A DNA stretch of 64,000 bases from Comamonadaceae bacterium (GTDB lineage Bacteria > Pseudomonadota > Gammaproteobacteria > Burkholderiales > Burkholderiaceae_C). Below, piece by piece: positions 33,781 to 44,827 of the stretch; the first letter of the stretch is position 1, and every line of letters begins with the position of its first letter. The DNA lies in the NCBI GenBank assembly GCA_003599455.1, contig QZKF01000042.1:1-64000 (forward strand). Direction: 5' to 3'. Below the pieces are notes generated by a model, which saw only the letters and a list, made by a program, of their open reading frames with translations, was not told where the DNA came from and made no database searches. The position numbers were made by a program, and so were the translations under genes.

Positions 33781-34563
33781 ATGGTCACCCGCTTGCGTTC
33801 CGCCGCCGGTCTGCTGGGCCTGGGCACGTTCGCGCTGGCCGCCGTGTGGCCGTTGCAGGCCCATGCCCTGTTTGGCGACGACGAAGCCCGCAAGGCCATC
33901 CTCGAACTGCGCCAGAAGGTCGACGCCAACCAGCAGGCGACCAACGCCGCCAACGAAGAAGCCCGCGAGACCAGCGCGGCCACGCGCCGAAGCCTGATCG
34001 AACTCTCCAACCAGATCGAGCAGCTGCGCGCCGAACTGGCGCGCCTGCGCGGGCAGAACGAGCAGCTCGCGCGCGAGGTCTCCGAGCTGCAGCGCCTGCA
34101 GAAGGACGTGCAGGCCGGTGTCGACGAGCGCCTGCGCAAGGTGGAGCCGCTGCGCATCGAGCACGACGGGCAAAGTTTTGCCGCCGCGCCCAACGAGAAG
34201 CGCGACTTCGACGCCGCCATGGAACTGCTGCGCAAGTCCGAGTTCGGGCCTGCCACGGGCGCATACAACGCGTTTCTGCAACGCTACCCGGCCAGCGGCT
34301 ATCGACCTTCGGTGCTCTACTGGTTGGGCAATGCGCAGTACGCCAGCCGCGCCTACAAGGAATCCGTGGAAAGCCACCATCGCCTGGTGACCGAATTCCC
34401 GACGCACCTGCGCACGCCCGAGGCCATGCTCGCCATGGCCAACAGCCAGATCGAGCTCAAGGACACGCGCGGCTCGCGCCGCACGCTGGAAGACCTGGTG
34501 AAGGCGCACCCCACCTCGGAAGCCGCGGCCGCTGGCCGCGAGCGCCTCGCCCGCTTGCGCTGA
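33781..34563 (+). CDS. cpoB: CpoB/YbgF cell-division coordinator
   Basis: A 260-residue periplasmic protein with a signal peptide ending AHA-L, an N-terminal trimerising coiled coil (about 30-105, ending LQRLQKDVQAGV) and a C-terminal TPR domain (DFDAAMELLRKSEFGPATGAY, YWLGNAQYASRAYKES, TPEAMLAMANSQIELKD). It couples Tol-Pal to peptidoglycan synthesis at the septum. I start at the ATG at 33781; a TTG at 33772, overlapping the pal stop, is possible. A strong hairpin follows the gene. Confidence 0.95.
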   Translation: MVTRLRSAAGLLGLGTFALAAVWPLQAHALFGDDEARKAILELRQKVDANQQATNAANEEARETSAATRRSLIELSNQIEQLRAELARLRGQNEQLAREVSELQRLQKDVQAGVDERLRKVEPLRIEHDGQSFAAAPNEKRDFDAAMELLRKSEFGPATGAYNAFLQRYPASGYRPSVLYWLGNAQYASRAYKESVESHHRLVTEFPTHLRTPEAMLAMANSQIELKDTRGSRRTLEDLVKAHPTSEAAAAGRERLARLR

Positions 34564-34566
34564 CGA

Positions 34567-34598
34567 GGACACACTGCGCCCTGAGTGGCGCAGTGTCC
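34567..34598 (+). terminator. Strong hairpin after cpoB
   Basis: GGACACACTGCGCC and GGCGCAGTGTCC pair with a two-base bulge around a six-base loop, starting three bases after the cpoB stop. There is no T-run, so it is either a weak intrinsic terminator or a 3'-end protecting stem. Confidence 0.6.
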
Positions 34599-34627
34599 GT
34601 GGCGCGGTGAGGGCGTCGGCCGCCTCC

Positions 34628-34633
34628 TACAAT
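34628..34633 (+). promoter_or_regulatory. Candidate -10 of the YeeE/YedE gene, apparently leaderless
   Basis: TACAAT ends seven bases before the ATG at 34641, the same geometry as at clpS. An earlier in-frame ATG at 34632 overlaps the -10 and is therefore unlikely to be used. Confidence 0.5.
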
Positions 34634-34640
34634 GGCGGCC

Positions 34641-35753
34641 ATGGAAATCGCCGACCTTCTCCAACTGCAGACCCGGGTGCTCTGGGCCGCCTTCGCCGTG
34701 GCCGTGGCCTTCGGCTTCATCGCCCAGCGCACCCATTTCTGCACCATGGGGGCCATCAGCGATATCGTCAACATGGGCGACTGGACCCGCATGCGCATGT
34801 GGGGCATGGCGGTGGGCGTGGCCATGATCGGCTTCTACGCCATGGCCTGGCTGGGCTGGATCGATCCCGGCAAGTCCATCTACACCTCGGGCCGCATCAT
34901 CTGGCTCTCGGCCCTGGTCGGCGGCGCGCTGTTCGGCTTCGGCATGGTGCTCGCCTCGGGCTGCGGCAGCAAGACGCTGGTGCGCATCGGCGCGGGCAGC
35001 CTGAAGTCGCTGGTGGTGTTCTTCGTCATGGGCTTCGCTGCCTTTGCCGCCTTGCGCGGCGTGTTCGCGGTGTTGCGCGTCAACACCGTCGACCGGGTGG
35101 CTTTCGAGATTCCGGCCGGTGGCGCCCTTCCGCTGTGGGTTTCCAGCGGCCTGGGCCTCGATCCCGCGCTCACCGGCCTGCTGGTGGCGCTGCTGGTGGG
35201 CGGCGCGCTGGTGGTCTGGGCGTTTGCCGGTCCCGACTTCCGCAACACCAACAACCTGCTGGCCGGCATCGGCCTGGGCCTGGTGATCGCCGCCATGTGG
35301 TGGGTCAGCGGCCGTCTCGGCTTCGTGGCCGAGCATCCCGAGACGCTGGAGGCGGTGTACCTGGGCTCCAACTCCGGGCGCATGGAATCGCTGACCTTCA
35401 CCGCGCCCATGGCCTACACGCTGGACTGGATCATTTTCTTCAGCGACACCTCCAAGCTGCTCACCTTCGGCGTGGTCACGGTCGCGGGCGTGGTGGTCGG
35501 TTCATTGGCCTGCGCCCTGATCGAGGGCAGCTTCCGCTGGGAAGGCTTTCGCACCACGCAAGACACCGCGCTGCACATCGCGGGGGCGGCCTGCATGGGT
35601 GTGGGTGGGGTGACCGCGCTGGGCTGCACCGTGGGGCAGGGCATGTCGGGCCTGTCCACGCTGAGCCTCACCAGCGTGATCGCCGTCACCGGCATCGTGC
35701 TCGGCGCCGTGGGTGGTTTCCGCTTCCAGATGTGGCTGCTGGACCGCGAGTGA
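34641..35753 (+). CDS. YeeE/YedE family (thiosulfate/sulfur) transporter
   Basis: A 370-residue inner-membrane protein with about nine or ten helices, of the YeeE/YedE (TsuA) family, members of which take up thiosulfate. The family cysteine motifs are all there: RTHFCTMGAISD near the start, LASGCGSKTLVRIGAG, and ALGCTVGQGMSG near the end. These Cys are expected to relay the sulfur substrate through the channel. The ATG at 34641 is chosen over 34632 because of the promoter position. The stop overlaps the tcdA start (GTGA). No TsuB/TusA-like partner is next to it. Confidence 0.9.
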   Translation: MEIADLLQLQTRVLWAAFAVAVAFGFIAQRTHFCTMGAISDIVNMGDWTRMRMWGMAVGVAMIGFYAMAWLGWIDPGKSIYTSGRIIWLSALVGGALFGFGMVLASGCGSKTLVRIGAGSLKSLVVFFVMGFAAFAALRGVFAVLRVNTVDRVAFEIPAGGALPLWVSSGLGLDPALTGLLVALLVGGALVVWAFAGPDFRNTNNLLAGIGLGLVIAAMWWVSGRLGFVAEHPETLEAVYLGSNSGRMESLTFTAPMAYTLDWIIFFSDTSKLLTFGVVTVAGVVVGSLACALIEGSFRWEGFRTTQDTALHIAGAACMGVGGVTALGCTVGQGMSGLSTLSLTSVIAVTGIVLGAVGGFRFQMWLLDRE

Positions 35754-36580
35754 CGACCACCCTGACCGACGACAGCTTCGAACGCCGCTTCGGCGGCCTG
35801 CGTCGGCTCTATGGTGTCGAAGGTTCGCAGCGCATCTTCGATGCGCACGTGGTGGTGGTCGGCATCGGTGGCGTGGGCTCCTGGGCGGTGGAGGCGCTGG
35901 CGCGCAGCGGCGTGCGCAGGCTCACCCTGGTCGACCTGGACCATGTGTCCGAGTCCAACATCAACCGGCAGATCCACGCGCTGGAACCCACGCTCGGGCA
36001 GGCCAAGGCCGAGGCCATGCGCGAGCGCATCGCGCTGTTCCACCCGACCTGCGTGGTCGACGTGATCGACGATTTCGTGACGCCGGACAACTGGCCCGGC
36101 CTGCTCGACGCGCTGCCCGACGGGTCGAGCACGCCTTCGGCGCTGGTCGACGCCTGCGACCAGGTGCGCGCCAAGACCGCGCTGGCGCACTGGGCCCTGT
36201 CGAACGTCGTGCCCCTGATCACGGTGGGTGCGGCCGGCGGCAAGCGGCTGGCCCAGGCGGTGGAAGTGGCGGACCTGGCCGACGCCACGCACGACCCCTT
36301 GCTCGCTCAATTGCGCTACCGGCTGCGCAAGCACCACAGCGGCGCGCGCACGGGGCGCATGGGCGTGGCCTGCGTGTTCAGCCGCGAGGCGGTGGCGCCG
36401 CCCGACGCGTCCTGCGGCCTCGACGACACCGACGGCTCGCTCAACTGCCATGGTTACGGCTCGGCGGTGAGCGTGACCGCCACGTTCGGCCTGTGCGCCG
36501 CTGGATGGGTGATGAACACCCTGGCCGCGGGCGCAAAAAAATCAATGGCCCTTCAAAGCGGGTCGACAATGACGCTATAA
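35750..36580 (+). CDS. tcdA: tRNA threonylcarbamoyladenosine dehydratase (TcdA/CsdL)
   Basis: A 276-residue E1-like enzyme that cyclises t6A to ct6A in ANN-decoding tRNAs using ATP. The nucleotide site is VVVVGIGGVGSWAVEALARS, followed by LVDLDHVSESNINRQIHAL and VDACDQVRAKTALAHW; the C-terminal ASCGLDDTDGSLNCHGYGS matches the family. The GTG at 35750 overlaps the transporter stop. Its stop codon overlaps the TATAAT of the tRNA-Lys promoter; lysine tRNAs are themselves t6A-bearing, a fitting but possibly chance neighbour. Confidence 0.95.
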   Translation: MTTTLTDDSFERRFGGLRRLYGVEGSQRIFDAHVVVVGIGGVGSWAVEALARSGVRRLTLVDLDHVSESNINRQIHALEPTLGQAKAEAMRERIALFHPTCVVDVIDDFVTPDNWPGLLDALPDGSSTPSALVDACDQVRAKTALAHWALSNVVPLITVGAAGGKRLAQAVEVADLADATHDPLLAQLRYRLRKHHSGARTGRMGVACVFSREAVAPPDASCGLDDTDGSLNCHGYGSAVSVTATFGLCAAGWVMNTLAAGAKKSMALQSGSTMTL

Positions 36581-36581
36581 T
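36576..36581 (+). promoter_or_regulatory. -10 element of the tRNA-Lys promoter
   Basis: TATAAT overlaps the tcdA stop codon and lies 75 bases before the first tRNA-Lys. A weak -35 (TTCAAA at 36552) sits 18 bases upstream. A perfect -10 fits a highly expressed stable RNA. Confidence 0.65.
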
Positions 36582-36655
36582 TTAAGGCTTGGCGTAGTAG
36601 TCGCAGAAGACTCGAATCCAGATTTGCACAGCTGGTTTTCGCGCAAATCCCTTCG

Positions 36656-36731
36656 GGGGCGTTAGCTCAGTTGGTAGAGCAGCGGACTCTTAATCCGTAG
36701 GTCGAGTGTTCGAGTCACTCACGCCCCACCA
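36656..36731 (+). tRNA. tRNA-Lys (anticodon CTT)
   Basis: A 76-base tRNA with acceptor pair GGGGCGT/ACGCCCC, D-loop GCTCAGTTGGTAGAGC, anticodon loop CTCTTAA giving CTT, TTCGAGT T-loop and encoded CCA. It reads AAG codons, the dominant lysine codon in this G+C-rich genome. Confidence 0.96.
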
Positions 36732-36746
36732 TCATCTGATGGTTTG

Positions 36747-36767
36747 GGCCTGGAAGAAGCAGGCCCG
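36747..36767 (+). other. Hairpin between the two tRNA-Lys genes
   Basis: GGGCCTG, a seven-base loop, CAGGCCC. There is no T-run, so it probably marks the processing spacer of a joint tRNA transcript rather than an end. Confidence 0.45.
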
Positions 36768-36818
36768 CCGCATCGAGTTTGAAATGGCCGCCCCGAGGGC
36801 TGCCAGTCAGGTTTTGAT

Positions 36819-36894
36819 GGGACGTTAGCTCAGTTGGTAGAGCAGCGGACTTTTAATCCGTTGGTCGGCAGTTCGAGCCTGCCACGTCCTACCA
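36819..36894 (+). tRNA. tRNA-Lys (anticodon TTT)
   Basis: A 76-base tRNA with acceptor GGGACGT/ACGTCCT (first pair G-U wobble), the same D-arm as its neighbour, anticodon loop CTTTTAA giving TTT, and encoded CCA. It reads AAA and AAG. The 87-base spacer from the other tRNA-Lys suggests one precursor. Confidence 0.95.
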
Positions 36895-36900
36895 AATATG

Positions 36901-36934
36901 AAAAGCCCTGGTCGCGAGACCAGGGCTTTTTTGT
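36901..36934. terminator. Bidirectional terminator, tRNA-Lys and glsB-like gene
   Basis: AAAAGCCCTGGTC, a four-base loop, GACCAGGGCTTTTTT. The A-rich left and T-rich right arms make it work on both strands, ending the tRNA transcript and the convergent minus-strand gene. Confidence 0.9.
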
Positions 36935-36953
36935 TGACTCGTCAGAAGGGGGC

Positions 36954-37202
36954 TTACTTCTTCTTGATGAAGCCGTAGATCAGCAGCAGGATGATCGCGC
37001 CCACGACAGAGGCGAGAAAACCGACGGGTTCGCCTTGCTGGTACAGCCCGAGCGCCGCACCCAGATAGCCGGCCACGAAGGCGCCGGCCACACCCAGCAC
37101 CGCGGTCATGATCCAGCCCATGCCGTCGTCGCCGGGCTTGATGGCGCGGGCGACGAAGCCGGCGATGAGGCCAATGAAAAGGGTTCCGATAATGGACATC
37201 AT
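36954..37202 (-). CDS. GlsB/YeaQ/YmgE family small membrane protein
   Basis: An 82-residue protein with three hydrophobic helices and the family signature IGLIAGFVARAIKPGDDGMGW followed by AVLGVAGAFVAGYLG and a C-terminal lysine cluster. YeaQ/GlsB proteins are small inner-membrane proteins often linked to stress and of unknown biochemistry. The start is one of two adjacent ATGs (37202 or 37199), with AGGAAGG about ten bases upstream. It ends close to a bidirectional terminator. Confidence 0.88.
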   Translation of the reverse strand: MMSIIGTLFIGLIAGFVARAIKPGDDGMGWIMTAVLGVAGAFVAGYLGAALGLYQQGEPVGFLASVVGAIILLLIYGFIKKK

Positions 37203-37291
37203 GTTGTGGGGCCTTCCTGGTTCGTTCGAGGGATGAATCGCCGGCGCACCGGCTCCCACAGGATACCGCAGCGCCGTGGCGCCGCGCAGGC

Positions 37292-39300
<2,009 letters not shown>

Positions 39301-39304
<4 letters not shown>

Positions 39305-40206
39305 GGAGCGGGCGCCTGCAGGGAAGGCAGCGCCAAAAGGGATTCAAGGGTGAGCAGCAGGACCTGGTCGTCGCCCGCGCTGGTTTCGAGCCAGATGGCC
39401 TCGAGCTGCGGGAAGGCCGCTTCGAAATGCGCGCGCTCGTTGCCGATTTCCAGCACCAGCACGCCGTGGGGTTTGAGGCAGCGCGGCACGTCGCGCAGCA
39501 AGGTGCGCACGAAGTCCATGCCGTCGAGGTGGCCCCCGGTGTTGCCGTCCAGCGCCAGGCTGGGTTCGGCGCGGTACTCGGGTGGCAGGGTCGCCATGCT
39601 CTGTGCGCTCACGTAGGGCGGGTTGCACAGGATCAGGTCCCACGGGCCGGGGCAGGCGGCCAGGCCGTCGGACTCGATCAACTCGATGCGGTCCTGCAGG
39701 CCGTGGCGGTCGACGTTGATGCGCGCGACGGCCAGCGCATCGGCGGAGATGTCGGCACCGGTGACGCGCACGTCCGGGTAGGCCATCGCGGCCAGCACGG
39801 CCAGGCTGCCATTGCCCGTGCACAGGTCGAGCACATCGCGCGACGAGTCGTCCAGCCAGGGGTCGATGGAGCCTTCGGCGAGCAGCTCGGCAATGAAGCT
39901 GCGCGGCACGATGGCGCGGCGGTCCACATGGAACGGAACGCCCTGCAGCCAGGCTTCACCCGTGAGGTAGGCGGCGGGCTCGCGCGTGTCGATGCGGCGC
40001 TGGATCAGGGCCTGCACCGCCGCCTGTTCTTCGGGCGTGATGCGCCGGCGCGCCAGGGCGTCGAGGTCGCTGTCCAGCGGCAGGCCGAGTTGCCACAACA
40101 CCAGCCAGGCGGCCTCGTCCTGCGCATTGCCCGTGCCATGGCCATAGGCCAGCTGCGCCGCTTCCAGGCGCTGACTCGCGTGGGTCAGAAGGTCTTTGAG
40201 GATCAC
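39301..40206 (-). CDS. prmB: 50S ribosomal protein L3 glutamine methyltransferase
   Basis: A 301-residue SAM-dependent methyltransferase of the HemK/PrmB group, methylating a Gln of ribosomal protein L3. The SAM motif is VLDLCTGNGSLAVLAA and the catalytic one ILCNPPYVS. PrmB rather than PrmC is suggested by VPRSFIAELL and the LDGNTGGHLDGMDFV block. It lies six bases after dapE and overlaps the ABC-F gene by four, joining two translation genes to the end of the dap run. Confidence 0.94.
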
Positions 40207-40212
40207 GGGTGT

Positions 40213-41385
40213 TCAGCCGCCGGTGCCGGCCTGCGTGGCCAGGTGCTCCAGCGTACGCCGGTAGATGTTTTTCAGGGGTTCGATGTCAGCCAGCGCCACA
40301 TGCTCGTCGATCTTGTGGATGGTGGCGTTGGGCGGACCGAGCTCGATCACCTGCGGGCAGACCTGGGCGATGAAGCGCCCGTCGCTGGTGCCGCCGGTGG
40401 TCGACAGCGTGGTCTCGATGCCGACCTCGGCCATGACCGCGGCCCGCACCGCCTGCACCAGCGTGCCGGGCGGCGTGAGGAAAGGCCGACCGCCCAGGGT
40501 CCAGTCGAGGTCGTATCCGGTGCCCGGGTGCAGGCCATGGCGCTGCAGCAGATCGGCGACACGTTGCTGCAGGCCTTCGGGCGTGGACTCGGTGGAGAAG
40601 CGGAAGTTGAAGTCGATCACCACGGTGCCGGGGATGACGTTGCTCGCGCCGGTGCCGCCATGGATGTTGCTGATCTGCCAGCTGGTGGGCGGGAAAAACG
40701 CATTGCCCTGGTCCCACACCGTCGAGGCCAGTTCGGCCAGGGCGGGTGCGGCGAGGTGGATCGGGTTCTTCGCCAGGTGGGGGTAGGCGATGTGGCCCTG
40801 GACGCCCTTGACGGTGAGCTTGCCGCTCATGGTGCCGCGGCGGCCGTTCTTGATCATGTCGCCGGTGCGCTCGACCGAGGTCGGTTCGCCCACGATGCAC
40901 CAGTCCAGCCGTTCACCGCGTTGCTGGAGCAGCTCGCAGACGATCACCGTGCCGTCCACCGCCGGGCCTTCCTCGTCGCTGGTCAGCAGGAAGGCAATGT
41001 CGATGCCGGGCTGTGGGTGCGCGACCAGGAATTCCTCGCAGGCCACCACCATGGCGGCGATCGAGGTCTTCATGTCGCTGGTGCCGCGGCCGAACAGCTT
41101 GCCGTCGCGGTGGCTGGGCACGAAGGGGTCGCTGGTCCAGGCCGTGAGCGGACCGGTGGGCACCACGTCGGTGTGGCCGGCAAACACCAGCGTGGGCTGC
41201 CGGCCGGTGCCCAGGCGGGCCCAGAGGTTGGTGACGCGGAAGTCGGCCGGGCCGCTCTCCACCGTTTCGCAGACAAATCCCAGGCGCTGGAGCCGGGCGG
41301 CGATCAGCGCCTGGCAACCCTCGTCGCGCGGGGTGACGGAGGGGCGGGCGATCAGTTCTTCGGCCAGGCGCAGGGTGGCGGTCAT
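40213..41385 (-). CDS. dapE: Succinyl-diaminopimelate desuccinylase
   Basis: A 390-residue zinc metallohydrolase releasing succinate from N-succinyl-LL-diaminopimelate in lysine and cell-wall synthesis. M20-family motifs are [11 protein letters not shown] (first metal His and catalytic Asp), [19 protein letters not shown] with the catalytic Glu pair, and the late [10 protein letters not shown] and [11 protein letters not shown]. The length fits E. coli DapE (375). It lies five bases from the upstream pilU-like gene in the dapC-dapD-pilU-dapE run. Confidence 0.97.
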   Translation of the reverse strand: MTATLRLAEELIARPSVTPRDEGCQALIAARLQRLGFVCETVESGPADFRVTNLWARLGTGRQPTLVFAGHTDVVPTGPLTAWTSDPFVPSHRDGKLFGRGTSDMKTSIAAMVVACEEFLVAHPQPGIDIAFLLTSDEEGPAVDGTVIVCELLQQRGERLDWCIVGEPTSVERTGDMIKNGRRGTMSGKLTVKGVQGHIAYPHLAKNPIHLAAPALAELASTVWDQGNAFFPPTSWQISNIHGGTGASNVIPGTVVIDFNFRFSTESTPEGLQQRVADLLQRHGLHPGTGYDLDWTLGGRPFLTPPGTLVQAVRAAVMAEVGIETTLSTTGGTSDGRFIAQVCPQVIELGPPNATIHKIDEHVALADIEPLKNIYRRTLEHLATQAGTGG

Positions 41386-41389
41386 CGGG

Positions 41390-42550
41390 TCAGAATTTCA
41401 CGTCGAGCGTGAACTCGGTGAAGGTTGCGCTGTCGGTGCCTTCTTCTTCGCCGGGGGCGGCGGCGTCGCTCGACTTGCTTGCGTTGAAATCGTTCTGCAG
41501 TCGCCACAACAGGTTGTTCGGCGAGTCGGCGTGGGCCAGGCCTTCGTTGCGCGTCACCAGGCCGTCGTTGATCAGGCGCGAGAGGTCCTGCTCGAAACTC
41601 TGCGAGCCGTCGGCCAGCGACTTCTCCATCGCTTCGCGCACGCCCGAGAAGTCGGCCTTCTGGATCAGGTCGGCGATCAGCGCGGTGTTGAGCAGCACCT
41701 CCATGGCCGGCACGCGCCCGCCGGTGTGGGTGCGCAACAGGCGCTGCGACACGATGGCGCGCAGCGCGGCGGCGAGGTCACCCAGCATGGTGGGGCGCAC
41801 CTCGACCGGGTAGAAACTCAGGATGCGGTTGAGTGCCTGGTAGCTGTTGTTGGCGTGCAGCGTGGCCAGGCACAGGTGGCCCGACTGCGCATAGGCGATC
41901 GCGGCCGACATGGTTTCGCGGTCGCGGATCTCGCCGATCAGGATCACGTCGGGCGCCTGGCGCAGCGCGTTCTTCAGCGCCACCTGCAGCGAAGCGGTGT
42001 CGGGCCCGATCTCGCGCTGGTTCACCACCGACTTCTTGTTGCGGTAGACGTATTCGATCGGGTCTTCGATGGTCAGGATGTGACCGGTGGCGCGCTCGTT
42101 GCGGTGGTCGATCATGGCCGCCAGCGTGGTGGTCTTGCCCGCGCCGGTGGCACCGACCATGAGCACCAGCCCGCGCTTTTCCATGATCAGCTCGGTGAGC
42201 ACCGGTGCCACGTTGAGCGAGTCCAGCGGGGGAATGTCGCCCGGCACGAAACGGATCACCACCGCGACGTGGCCGCGCTGCCGGAACGCGCTGACGCGGA
42301 AATTGCCCAGCGCCTCGATCGGCACCGCCATGTTGAGCTCGGCGGTTTCCTGCAGCTCTTCCATGCGGGTGGGCGGCACGATCTCGGCCAGCAGGTTGCG
42401 CGGCGCGTCGGGGGGCAGCACCTGGCTGTTGATCGGGATGGTCTGCCCGTTGATCTTGATCATGGCCGGCGCGTGCGCCGTCAGGTACACGTCCGAGGCC
42501 TTCTTGTCGGCCATCAGGCGCAGGATGCGCTCCATCGTTCCGCTGCTCAT
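41390..42550 (-). CDS. PilT/PilU-family type IV pilus retraction ATPase, PilU-like
   Basis: A 386-residue cytoplasmic secretion ATPase that powers pilus retraction. Walker A is GATGAGKT (133-140), with the Asp box [12 protein letters not shown], Walker [13 protein letters not shown] and His box [11 protein letters not shown]. The AIRNLIRE motif of PilT is absent (the equivalent region reads [15 protein letters not shown]), which favours PilU. The C-terminal tail is acidic (PGEEEGTDS). It sits between dapD and dapE rather than next to pilT. GGGAGA precedes the ATG. Confidence 0.92.
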   Translation of the reverse strand: MSSGTMERILRLMADKKASDVYLTAHAPAMIKINGQTIPINSQVLPPDAPRNLLAEIVPPTRMEELQETAELNMAVPIEALGNFRVSAFRQRGHVAVVIRFVPGDIPPLDSLNVAPVLTELIMEKRGLVLMVGATGAGKTTTLAAMIDHRNERATGHILTIEDPIEYVYRNKKSVVNQREIGPDTASLQVALKNALRQAPDVILIGEIRDRETMSAAIAYAQSGHLCLATLHANNSYQALNRILSFYPVEVRPTMLGDLAAALRAIVSQRLLRTHTGGRVPAMEVLLNTALIADLIQKADFSGVREAMEKSLADGSQSFEQDLSRLINDGLVTRNEGLAHADSPNNLLWRLQNDFNASKSSDAAAPGEEEGTDSATFTEFTLDVKF

Positions 42551-42587
42551 GCCATCTCCCTGTGGGTTGATCCGGGCTTCTTCAATC

Positions 42588-43412
<825 letters not shown>

Positions 43413-43453
43413 GGTCTCAGGGCGAAGGTCAAAACAGGAAGGGGGTGGCCGCC

Positions 43454-44677
43454 TCAGGCGCGGTTCGACAGGAATTGCGTGATGCGCCCGGCGGCTTCGA
43501 GGCACTCGGCGGGCTCGGCCACCAGGGCCATGCGCACGCGGCCGGCGCCCGGGTTCACGCCGCCCGCCTCGCGGGCCAGGTAGCTGCCGGGCAGAACCGT
43601 CACATTGTATTGAGCCAGCAGCTCGCGGGCGAAAGCCTCGTCGGCGCTGAGGCCGGGCACGGCGCCGGCAAACGACGCCGGCACGCCGGCCCAGAGGTAG
43701 AAGGCCGCGTCGGGCAGGGCCACGTCGAGCACCCGGGCCAGCAGCGGCGTGACCTGGGCGAACTTCTCGCGGTACTGGCGGCGGTTGTCGACCACATGGG
43801 CCTCGTCGCCCCAGGCCGCGATGCTGGCCGCCTGCACCACCGGGCTCATGGCGCCGCCGTGGTAGGTGCGGTAGAGCAGGAAGGGCTTGATCAGCGCGGC
43901 GTCGCCGGCCACGAAGCCGCTGCGCAGGCCGGGCACGTTGCTGCGCTTGGACAGGCTGGTGAAGCTCACCAGGTTGCGGAAATCGGCACGGCCCAGCGCC
44001 TGCGCGGCCTCCAGCCCGCCCAGCGGCGGCTCGTTGCGGAAATAGATTTCGCTGTAGCACTCGTCGGAGGCGATCACGAAGCCGTGCCGGTCGCTGAGTT
44101 CGAACAGCTTGCGCCATTCCTCCAGCGGCATCACCGCACCGGCCGGGTTGCCCGGCGAGCACACGTACAGCAGCTGGGTGCGGGCCCAGACCTCGGTCGG
44201 CACGCTGTCCCAGGCGGCGGCGAAATTGCGCGCCGGGTCGCTCGCCACGTAGAACGGTTCGGCGCCGCCGAGCAGGGCCGCCCCCTCGTAGATCTGGTAG
44301 AACGGGTTGGGAAACACCACCGTGGCGCCGGGCCGGTTCGGGTCGATCACCGTCTGCGCAAAGGCAAACAGCGCCTCGCGGGAGCCATTGACCGGCAGCA
44401 CCTGGGTGGCCGGGTTCACCGCCACGCCATAGCGCCGCTGCACCCAGGCGGCACAGGCCTCGCGCAGGGCGGGCTCGCCGGCCGTGGCGGGGTAGCTGGA
44501 CAGGCCGGTGCCCAGCGCGTCGGCCAGCGCCTTCTTCAGGAAGTCGGGGGCCGCGTGCTTGGGTTCACCAATGCCCAGGCTGATGGGCCGCAGGGCGGGG
44601 TTGGGGGTGACGTCGGCGAAGAGCCTGCGCAGCCGCTCGAAGGGGTAGGGCTGCAGGCGCGTGAGCAAGGGGTTCAT
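43454..44677 (-). CDS. dapC: Succinyldiaminopimelate transaminase
   Basis: A 407-residue PLP-dependent class I aminotransferase that makes N-succinyl-LL-diaminopimelate. The PLP lysine is in [20 protein letters not shown], and other family blocks are [32 protein letters not shown] and [11 protein letters not shown]. Its assignment as DapC follows from the dap cluster. It heads the minus-strand run and is divergent from smc; GATAAT lies eight bases before the ATG, so a leaderless start is possible here too. Confidence 0.95.
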   Translation of the reverse strand: MNPLLTRLQPYPFERLRRLFADVTPNPALRPISLGIGEPKHAAPDFLKKALADALGTGLSSYPATAGEPALREACAAWVQRRYGVAVNPATQVLPVNGSREALFAFAQTVIDPNRPGATVVFPNPFYQIYEGAALLGGAEPFYVASDPARNFAAAWDSVPTEVWARTQLLYVCSPGNPAGAVMPLEEWRKLFELSDRHGFVIASDECYSEIYFRNEPPLGGLEAAQALGRADFRNLVSFTSLSKRSNVPGLRSGFVAGDAALIKPFLLYRTYHGGAMSPVVQAASIAAWGDEAHVVDNRRQYREKFAQVTPLLARVLDVALPDAAFYLWAGVPASFAGAVPGLSADEAFARELLAQYNVTVLPGSYLAREAGGVNPGAGRVRMALVAEPAECLEAAGRITQFLSNRA

Positions 44678-44827
44678 GGCCGACGATTATCGGGCTTGGC
44701 GTTCCGGGGGCGCCGCGCCGTACCCCGGGGCGCATGCACGGTATCATCAGCGGCACTTCCATCGCGCCCGTGATGGACGAAATGCCTTTGAAATCAAACA
44801 CTTGGCTTTGCCAGGGGGCCTTCCAGC

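Noticed and set aside
36656..36894. tRNA-Lys pair as an integration site for a genomic island
   Set aside because: No integrase, no repeated tRNA 3' end and no composition shift next to the tRNAs.
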